Source: Bacteroidales bacterium
GTDB taxonomy: Bacteria; Bacteroidota; Bacteroidia; Bacteroidales; UBA3824
NCBI GenBank assembly: GCA_016286055.1
Contig: JAEERW010000008.1
Span: forward strand, 1 to 64,000
Direction of reading: 5' to 3'
Length of the DNA stretch: 64,000 bases
Positions within the stretch are counted from its first letter, which is position 1. The number at the start of each line of letters is the position of its first letter. A program made the translations under genes and the position numbers. Shown piece after piece: positions 17,111 through 24,063 of this stretch. The notes beneath the pieces were generated by a model, which was not told the origin of the DNA, did no database searches, and saw only the letters and a list, made by a program, of their open reading frames with translations.

Positions 17111-20100
17111 ATGGGTAAGATAGTAGAAGTTAGCAAATTAGGTATCGACATAGGCTCCACTACCGCCAAAGTAGTGGTTTTCGACTCATTGGGTAAAATT
17201 GTGTTTACTTCGTATCAGAAGCACAACACTTACATATATCAGGCTGTTACCGAGGCTCTCCAAAAGGCAGAGCAACAACTCGGCAACATCACCGTTACTG
17301 CTGCCATCACAGGTACTGCCGGTATGGGCGTATCCGAACGCAACAATATCAAATTTATTCAAGAGGTAATTGCTGCCACCGACGTGGTAGAAAAAAAATA
17401 CCCCGATGTAAAAACCCTCGTTGACATTGGCGGCGAGGATACCAAAATGATCTTTTTCCGTCCGGGCAAAAATCCCGACATCCGTATGAACGGAAACTGC
17501 GCAGGCGGAACTGGTGCGTTTATCGAGCAAATGGCTACCCTCCTCAACGTTAAAATTGAGGATATGAACGCACTTACCGAAAAGGCTAAAAACCACTACC
17601 CTATTGCATCGCGCTGCGGCGTGTTTGCCAAAACCGACATTCAAAACCTTCTTGCCCGCAAGGTGGACAAAAGCGATATTGCTGCGTCGATTTTTCACGC
17701 AGTAGGTATTCAAACATTAAACACACTTTCAAGAGGTTACGAGGTGTTACCGAAAGTAATGTTTATAGGCGGACCGTTGACCTTTATGCCAGAACTCCGC
17801 AAAAAAATGCTTGCCTCAATGCACCTCACCGAAGAGGATATGGTTTTGCCAGAATTTTCGGAATTCTTTCCGGCTCAGGGCGCGGCTATGGCTTCCGAAG
17901 GCGAAGAACCAGTGTCACTTAACAATCTTATTCAAAAATTTGAGGCATCCAAAAATCTTAAATCCGAACCCAAAGACCGTCTACCCTACCTATTCAAAGA
18001 TAGCGACGAATACAACCTTTGGCTCAAAAACCGCAACATTATCACCCCAAAAAGGGTAACGCTCAAAGAATACACCGGCAAAAATCTTTACCTCGGTATC
18101 GACTCCGGCTCTACCACAAGCAAGGTGGCAATTCTCGGCAACAACAACGAATTGATTTTCAGTTACTACATATCTAACGGAGGTAATACTCTCGAAAAAA
18201 TTCACGCCGGTATAAAGCAGTTTTACACCGAAAACCAAGATATTATCAAGAGTCGCAATCTTAGCATATCAGCCTCAGCAGTAACAGGTTACGGTGAAGA
18301 CCTTGTAAAAGCCGCTATGGGCATTGATTACGGCATTGTGGAGACCCTCGCGCATTTTTCTGCCGCCAAATTCCTCAACGACAAGGTTGACTTTATTATG
18401 GACATCGGTGGTCAGGATATGAAGGCTATTTTTATCCAAAACGGCGTAATCAACCGAATTGAGTTAAACGAAAGTTGCTCAGCAGGTTGCGGTTCGTTTA
18501 TCGAAACATTTGCCAAAACGCTCGGTCTTTCTACACCAGAATTTTCGCAAGAAGCCTGCAAAAGCGCCGCCCCGTGCGACCTCGGTACTCGTTGCACCGT
18601 GTTTATGAATAGCAAGGTAAAACAAAGCCTCCGCGAAAATGCCTCTGTGGGCGACATCAGCGCAGGTTTGGCTTATTCCGTTATCAAAAATGCATTATTT
18701 AAAGTTCTCAAACTCAAAAACTTTGACGAACTGGGCAATACAATTGTAGTTCAAGGCGGAACATTTAAAAACCAAGCCGTTTACCGTGCTCTCGAAATTC
18801 TCACTGGCAAAAAACTCACCTCTACCGATATTCCCGAAATGATGGGAGCATTTGGCGCAGCACTCTATGCCAAAGCAAATTACGAGGCAGGCGGCGTTAG
18901 CAACAGCACATTTGTTGGCTTAGAAAACCTCGACACTGCACTCGACTATACCAACAAACAGATTCTCTGCAAAGGCTGCGAAAACAACTGTCTTGTAACG
19001 TCGTTTAAGTTTAACAACAAGCAAACCTACTATTCGGGCAACAAATGCCAAAAGGTATTCAACAGCAAAGGCAGCAACACCGACAAGGGCGAAAACCTCT
19101 TTGCAATACGTTACAACTTGCTTTTCGACCGCAAGTGCGATCTTCCCAAACCTCGCCTCACGATAGCCATTCCAAGGGTGTTGAACCAATACTCCAACTA
19201 TCCGTTTTGGCATAAGTTGTTTACTGAATGTAACATAAAGGTAATGCTCACCCCGCCCACCACAATGCCGATGTATGAAACCGGCGCAGGCACTATTATG
19301 AGCGACAACATCTGTTTTCCGGCGAAGATTGTGCACGGACACATTATGTGGGCTATTTCGCAAAAACCCGACCGCATATTCTACCCCATTGTAACATACG
19401 AGAAAAACGAATATAAAAACACCGAAAACTCGTTTAACTGCCCCATTGTGAGCGGTTACAGCGACGTTATCAAAAGTTCCGTCGACACCGAAAACCGTTA
19501 CGGCATTCCGTTCGACAATCCCGTTTGCAATTTCAACGATGAAGATTTGCTTTACAAAACTTGCAAAAAGTATCTCAAATCGCTTGGAATCAGCAGTTCG
19601 GACATAAAGCGTGCCTTTAAGTCAGCCCTCGAAGCGCAAGCCGAATACCGCAGCACTATCGCCGTTAAGGCAATGGAGATAATAGAGAACGCCAAAAGAG
19701 ACAACCGTCTTTTAGTGGTACTTGCAGGTCGTCCATACCACGCCGACCCGCTCATCAACCAAAAAACCCCCGACATAATCTCCGACCTTGGCGCAAGTGT
19801 TATTTCAGAAGATTCGCTCGCCGCATACTTAGACGTTATCCATTTGCAAATAATTCCGCAATGGGCTTATCCCAATAGAATACTCAACGCCGCACAATGG
19901 GTTGCTAATCAAGATTATAACGTAACATTTGTACAGTTAAACTCATTCGGATGTGGTCCAGATGCAGTTCTCGTCGACGAGGTAACAGATATACTCCGTG
20001 CTTCGGGCAAAAGCAACACTGTGATACGCATCGACGAAATAAATTCCACAGGCTCTATCTTATTGAGAGTCCGTTCGTTGATGGAATCATATAAAGTAAT

Positions 20101-21364
20101 GAATTTAAAGGAGCGTCCGGTACGCCACGAACGTCAAACGGTTAAACCCTTTGGTGTAGAGGATAAAAACCGAACCATACTTGCACCATATTTTGCCGAG
20201 GGTTACAGCGACATTATCCCTGTACTTTTCGAGATGTCGGGCTACAAGTTGGTAAACCTTCCCCGCCCCGACAAACGCTCGGTAGAATGGGGGTTGCGCT
20301 ATGCCAACAACGAGATTTGCTATCCCGCCACCATAGTTATCGGCGATATGATCAAGGCACTCAAAGAGGGCGACTACGACCCACTGAAAATAGCCTTTGC
20401 CATCACGCAGACAGGAGGACAGTGCCGCGCCTCATCGTACCTCGCTTTGATGAAAAAAGCCCTCATCTCGGCAGGACATCCCGAAATTCCTATCGTAAGC
20501 GTGGGCACGGCAGGCAAAACCATCAACTCGCAGCCCGGTTTCCATATCGATTGGATGCGCCTCTTGCCCGTGATTCTACCGTCGGCAATGTTTTTGGATA
20601 GTCTTCTGAGATTTTACTACATACTTGCCGCGCGCGAAATTCACAAAGGGCAAGCAGCCTCATTTAAAGATAAATACCTACGGTTAATTAAAGAAGAAAT
20701 TCCATACAATCAGCCCAAGAAGATTTACGAACTAATGGCAAAGATGGTAGCCGAAGCCGACACCATCGAGGTGCACAACCGTCCCGTACCCCGCATAGGC
20801 ATCGTGGGCGAAATCTACGTCAAGTACAACAAGTTCGGACACCGCTTCATCTCCGACAAACTTATCGAAGAGGGCGTAGAGGTAGTCTTCCCCCCTATTT
20901 TGGAATTTTTTACGCAAGAATTGGTCAACATCCGCAAAAATTGGGATATGCACCTGTCGCACAAGAAGTTCTCTACGTGGGTATTGCTCAAATACTTCAA
21001 CTACTACATCGAAAACGCCATCTCCAAGAGCAAGAAGATACTCGAAAAATCAAAGTATCCCTTTGTGTTTGAGAGCATTAAGCAGATAGCCGGAGAAGCC
21101 GAGCAGACCCTCAGCCTGAGCAACCAGTTTGGCGAAGGGTGGCTGATAAGTGCCGAAATAGCCTCATTCGCCAAGCAAGGCATCAAAAACATCATCAGCG
21201 TACAGCCCTTTGGCTGCATTGCCAACCAGATTATCTCCAAAGGCATCGAAAAGAAACTCAAAAAGCAGTTCCCCGACATCAACCTCCTCTTCCTCGACTA
21301 CGACGACGGAGCCAGTGATGTTAACATCACAAATAGGTTGTATTTTATGTTGAAGAATTTGTAA
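17111..21364 (+). CDS. giant acyl-CoA dehydratase activase-like protein
   Basis: This 1417-residue protein has two tandem BcrAD/BadFG/HgdC-type ATPase domains. The first begins LGIDIGSTTAKVVVF (about residue 10) and the second LGIDSGSTTSKVAILG (about 325). Both have an ASKHA phosphate motif and glycine-rich cysteine loops (GNCAGGTGAFIE; ESCSAGCGSFIE) that in HgdC-like activators carry the [4Fe-4S] cluster. From about 640 on, a DUF2229-like region and HgdB-like segments follow. Related activases drive electrons into 2-hydroxyacyl-CoA dehydratases, but the dehydratase partner is not in this window, so the substrate is unknown. This fused architecture is seen in many anaerobes, consistent with an anaerobic host. 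Confidence 0.85.
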   Translation: MGKIVEVSKLGIDIGSTTAKVVVFDSLGKIVFTSYQKHNTYIYQAVTEALQKAEQQLGNITVTAAITGTAGMGVSERNNIKFIQEVIAATDVVEKKYPDVKTLVDIGGEDTKMIFFRPGKNPDIRMNGNCAGGTGAFIEQMATLLNVKIEDMNALTEKAKNHYPIASRCGVFAKTDIQNLLARKVDKSDIAASIFHAVGIQTLNTLSRGYEVLPKVMFIGGPLTFMPELRKKMLASMHLTEEDMVLPEFSEFFPAQGAAMASEGEEPVSLNNLIQKFEASKNLKSEPKDRLPYLFKDSDEYNLWLKNRNIITPKRVTLKEYTGKNLYLGIDSGSTTSKVAILGNNNELIFSYYISNGGNTLEKIHAGIKQFYTENQDIIKSRNLSISASAVTGYGEDLVKAAMGIDYGIVETLAHFSAAKFLNDKVDFIMDIGGQDMKAIFIQNGVINRIELNESCSAGCGSFIETFAKTLGLSTPEFSQEACKSAAPCDLGTRCTVFMNSKVKQSLRENASVGDISAGLAYSVIKNALFKVLKLKNFDELGNTIVVQGGTFKNQAVYRALEILTGKKLTSTDIPEMMGAFGAALYAKANYEAGGVSNSTFVGLENLDTALDYTNKQILCKGCENNCLVTSFKFNNKQTYYSGNKCQKVFNSKGSNTDKGENLFAIRYNLLFDRKCDLPKPRLTIAIPRVLNQYSNYPFWHKLFTECNIKVMLTPPTTMPMYETGAGTIMSDNICFPAKIVHGHIMWAISQKPDRIFYPIVTYEKNEYKNTENSFNCPIVSGYSDVIKSSVDTENRYGIPFDNPVCNFNDEDLLYKTCKKYLKSLGISSSDIKRAFKSALEAQAEYRSTIAVKAMEIIENAKRDNRLLVVLAGRPYHADPLINQKTPDIISDLGASVISEDSLAAYLDVIHLQIIPQWAYPNRILNAAQWVANQDYNVTFVQLNSFGCGPDAVLVDEVTDILRASGKSNTVIRIDEINSTGSILLRVRSLMESYKVMNLKERPVRHERQTVKPFGVEDKNRTILAPYFAEGYSDIIPVLFEMSGYKLVNLPRPDKRSVEWGLRYANNEICYPATIVIGDMIKALKEGDYDPLKIAFAITQTGGQCRASSYLALMKKALISAGHPEIPIVSVGTAGKTINSQPGFHIDWMRLLPVILPSAMFLDSLLRFYYILAAREIHKGQAASFKDKYLRLIKEEIPYNQPKKIYELMAKMVAEADTIEVHNRPVPRIGIVGEIYVKYNKFGHRFISDKLIEEGVEVVFPPILEFFTQELVNIRKNWDMHLSHKKFSTWVLLKYFNYYIENAISKSKKILEKSKYPFVFESIKQIAGEAEQTLSLSNQFGEGWLISAEIASFAKQGIKNIISVQPFGCIANQIISKGIEKKLKKQFPDINLLFLDYDDGASDVNITNRLYFMLKNL

Positions 21365-21373
21365 TTATATTTA

Positions 21374-21381
21374 TATATTTG
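21374..21381 (+). promoter_or_regulatory. -7 box (TATATTTG) upstream of the structured RNA
   Basis: This is a perfect TAnnTTTG box 10 bases after the activase stop. GTTG at 21349-21352 is a weak -33 candidate at 21 bases. Transcription from here would enter the structured element at 21462. Confidence 0.45.
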
Positions 21382-21461
21382 CAACTGATAAACAAAATAA
21401 TTTTTGCTTATGACAAAACGATAACTAAATTAACATATTAAATAATAATGCATTAGCAATA

Positions 21462-21638
21462 TTCGCGTCCAAGAAAAAAAGCCCCGAAAACTGTTTTTCT
21501 AACGGAAACGGATATCTTTCGCGTGTTCCCGATTTGGAAACACCATCACCCCAATGCTGTGCGCCGTATAGGTGCGCGCAGTGTTTTCTATTGGGGTGAC
21601 GGATAGGTTTCCATTCGGGGCTTCCTATCGGACGCGAA
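21462..21638 (+). ncRNA. candidate structured non-coding RNA (nested rod)
   Basis: No gene explains this stretch. Five helices nest around one axis: 21462-21470 with 21630-21638 (9 bp); 21481-21488 with 21614-21621 (8 bp); 21535-21541 with 21607-21613 (7 bp); 21546-21555 with 21590-21599 (10 bp); and 21557-21564 with 21574-21581 (8 bp, one wobble), capped by a 9-base loop. A 46-base 5'-side bulge between helices 2 and 3 can form its own small stem (503-509 with 525-531 of the 21 kb block, one mismatch). A TAnnTTTG box lies upstream and a terminator-like hairpin downstream. The identity is unknown; a 6S-like RNA, a small mobile element or a leader RNA are options. Confidence 0.5.
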
Positions 21639-21643
21639 GGTAG

Positions 21644-21664
21644 AAAAAGGCACGCACCCTTTTT
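21644..21664 (+). terminator. terminator-like hairpin behind the structured RNA
   Basis: AAAAAGG (21644-21650), loop of 7, CCTTTTT (21658-21664). The stem is short and AT-rich, ending in a T run; it could end the candidate RNA. Weak on its own. Confidence 0.35.
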
Positions 21665-21705
21665 GTGTCCGTATGCAATGTTGTTTTTGCTGCAAAAAGA
21701 TAACT

Positions 21706-21960
21706 ATGCCAACATTGCAATGGATAGGAAAAGAGGCGATTGTAAGCCACGCCGACAAAGTGCCGTTCCGTGTTTTGGAGCGCCAATATTCGTATGCCAA
21801 CCCCGTAGAGACGTGCCACGGCGCGTCTCCATCATCCAACAACAAAATAATCCACGGCGACAATCTTGAAGCCCTCAAAGCCCTTTTGCCACAATACGAG
21901 GGTAAAATCAAAAAAAATTTTCGTAAATGTCAGCACTATCAGACCTTATATCGCAAATAG
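21706..21960 (+). pseudogene. N-terminal remnant of a DNA adenine methylase
   Basis: The frame from ATG 21706 reads MPTLQWIGKEAIVSH, VPFRVLE and HGDNLEALKALLP, which is the start of a type III-like DNA methyltransferase (the part just before the DPPY motif). Similarity stops at about 21912 (YEGKIK), after which the frame runs out over the start of the intact mod gene in another frame. The catalytic motifs are missing, so this is a remnant of a different mod allele. An in-frame hairpin (21808-21829) adds about ten residues between LERQYSYAN and NNKIIHGD. Confidence 0.7.
21808..21829. repeat. 22-bp palindrome in the methylase remnant
   Basis: GAGACGTGCC / GGCGCGTCTC, 10-base arms with one G-T wobble around AC. 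It lies in frame within the methylase fragment and interrupts an otherwise conserved N-terminus. Confidence 0.6.
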
Positions 21961-24026
21961 AAAACCCCGACCTTAGGGCGAGGATTCAAGCCGAAACCGA
22001 CAAACTTTTCAAGCAAAAAAAGTTTGGGCTTGTGTTTGAAGACCACTTGCCCGAAACTACGCTTTTGTACGGCACTCCAATCCGTTCAGGAATGACTGCC
22101 GCTCCCCAAAACGACACTAAGCGTCTCCTTACGGTGCTTTCTATCAACGACGGAGAATGTATTGTGGCAGACAATGCCACTAAGCAGACTTTCACCATCC
22201 CTGCCAGCGACCTTGTGGCTGTGGCACAGTTTGGAGAACCTATATATCCGAGCCTTACGCCTATCGACAGTATTTACAACAATACCGACCCCGACGCGCC
22301 CGCTCACGCACTTATACAAGCCGACAATTATCACGCGCTCCAACTTTTGGAATATCTCTATGCCGAAAAGGTAGATTGTATTTACATTGACCCACCGTAT
22401 AATACCGGAGCACGTGATTGGAAATACAACAACGATTATGTGGATTCTTCCGACACTTACCGCCACTCCAAATGGCTCTCTATGATGAAGAAACGCCTTC
22501 TTTTGGCTAAAAAACTTCTCAATCCCGCCGATAGTGTTATGATTGTAACCATCGACGAAAAAGAATATTTGCATCTTGGCTGTCTTTTGGAGGAGTTGTT
22601 TCCCGAGGCAAGGATGCAGATGATAAGTAGCGTTATAAGCCCCGGAGGTGCTAGTAGGTTAAATGCTTTTAATAGGACAAACGAATTTGTTTTTTTTGTA
22701 ATGTTCGGCAATTCTGCACCACAAGCATTACCTTTAAGTGATGATTGGAAAGGGAATATAAAAGGCGGTTCAAGAGATACTCTTCGATGGAGAGAGTTAC
22801 GTCGCGCAAGTACAAATTCGCGCAGAATTGATAGACCTAATTTATTTTACCCAATTTACTTGTCAACAGACGGAAAAAAGATTTTGGGTTGTGGAAAATC
22901 ACCGTCTTTTGGAGAAGATTATCAAAAATGGGAGTCCCCTTTTGATAATTCCATTATAATATTCCCAATTAGACCTAATGGAGAGGAAGGTAATTGGCAA
23001 TTATCACAAACTAAATTGATTGAAATGTATCAAAAGGGATATGTGAAAATTGGAAATTACAGAGGTGTAGAAACTGCCTTTTCATATATAGCGCAGGGTG
23101 AACAAGAAAAAGTAGAAAATGGACTTTTCCCTATTATTGGCAGACGAGATGACGGCTCTATTATAGTTGATGATAGTAAATATGAAGCAAATTATATCCC
23201 AAGTACACAATGGTGGATTAATTCTCACGATGCTACACAAAACGGTACAAAACTTATAAATTCAATATTGGGGAGAGGTAGATTTGATTTTCCAAAATCC
23301 CTATACGCAGTTCACGATGCAATACGATTCTTTGTCGCCAACAAACCAAATGCGTTGATAGTTGATTTTTTTGCAGGAAGCGGCACAACGGCTCACGCTG
23401 TTAATCTATTAAATGCAGAAGACGGCGGCAAACGTCAATGCATAATGGTAACAAACAACGAAGTATCGGCAGAGGAGGCAAAAACCTTACAGCAAAAAGG
23501 ATTTCAGCCGGGCGACCCCGAATGGGAGCGTCTTGGAATTGCCCGCTACGTAACTTGGCCACGCACCGTTTGCAGCATCAAGGGCGAGGACGTAAACGGC
23601 AATCCTCTCAAAGGCGAGTACATCGGCTCTGAACTAAAAATGTCTGACGGATTCAAGGCTAATGTCGTGTTTTTCCGTCTCGGATTCCTTAACAAAACCG
23701 CCGTTTCGCTCGGTCGTCAGTTCAAGGAACTTTTGCCACTCCTTTGGCTCAAATCGGGCGGCAAAGGCAAATGTCCCAATCTCGACACCACAGAGATTCC
23801 GAAGATGCTCATCCTGCCAGAAAACGCATTTGCCGTGCTTTGCGACGAGAATTATTTTGCAGAGTTTGAGCAAAAACTCATCCATCTGCCTCAGATAGCC
23901 ACCGTCTTTATAATCACCGACTACGAAAACGGTTTCAAGCGTATGAGCCAGTCGCTCTCCGTCCAAAACTGTTACCAACTGTACAGAGATTATTTAGACA
24001 ATTTTAGAATCAATGTATTAACGTAA
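21927..24026 (+). CDS. mod: type III restriction-modification methyltransferase
   Basis: This 699-residue adenine-N6 methyltransferase starts MSALSDLISQIENPDLRARI, a typical Mod N-terminus. Motif IV DPPYNTG is at 155-161 and motif I FFAGSGTT near 480-487, giving the beta-class order with the target-recognition domain between them. That central part (about residues 245-470, bases 22.66-23.33 kb) is visibly more AT-rich and uses different codons than both flanks, which suggests the specificity domain was swapped in. The stop codon is followed directly by a hairpin and, 37 bases on, by res. Mod methylates one strand and provides specificity for Res. Confidence 0.92.
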   Translation: MSALSDLISQIENPDLRARIQAETDKLFKQKKFGLVFEDHLPETTLLYGTPIRSGMTAAPQNDTKRLLTVLSINDGECIVADNATKQTFTIPASDLVAVAQFGEPIYPSLTPIDSIYNNTDPDAPAHALIQADNYHALQLLEYLYAEKVDCIYIDPPYNTGARDWKYNNDYVDSSDTYRHSKWLSMMKKRLLLAKKLLNPADSVMIVTIDEKEYLHLGCLLEELFPEARMQMISSVISPGGASRLNAFNRTNEFVFFVMFGNSAPQALPLSDDWKGNIKGGSRDTLRWRELRRASTNSRRIDRPNLFYPIYLSTDGKKILGCGKSPSFGEDYQKWESPFDNSIIIFPIRPNGEEGNWQLSQTKLIEMYQKGYVKIGNYRGVETAFSYIAQGEQEKVENGLFPIIGRRDDGSIIVDDSKYEANYIPSTQWWINSHDATQNGTKLINSILGRGRFDFPKSLYAVHDAIRFFVANKPNALIVDFFAGSGTTAHAVNLLNAEDGGKRQCIMVTNNEVSAEEAKTLQQKGFQPGDPEWERLGIARYVTWPRTVCSIKGEDVNGNPLKGEYIGSELKMSDGFKANVVFFRLGFLNKTAVSLGRQFKELLPLLWLKSGGKGKCPNLDTTEIPKMLILPENAFAVLCDENYFAEFEQKLIHLPQIATVFIITDYENGFKRMSQSLSVQNCYQLYRDYLDNFRINVLT

Positions 24027-24047
24027 GGGCGTACCTTGGGTACGTCC
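24027..24047. repeat. hairpin directly behind the mod stop codon
   Basis: GGGCGTACC (24027-24035), loop TTG, GGTACGTCC (24039-24047); nine pairs with one G-T wobble. It begins on the base after the mod TAA, like the element behind glmS, and lies in the mod-res gap. It has no T run, so it is not a classical terminator. Confidence 0.55.
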
Positions 24048-24063
24048 GCATCTATCAACAACA

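Noticed and set aside
21462-21638. Retron msr-msd or RNase P RNA
   Set aside because: No reverse transcriptase lies nearby, and the conserved core motifs of RNase P RNA are absent. The structure is kept as an unnamed candidate RNA.
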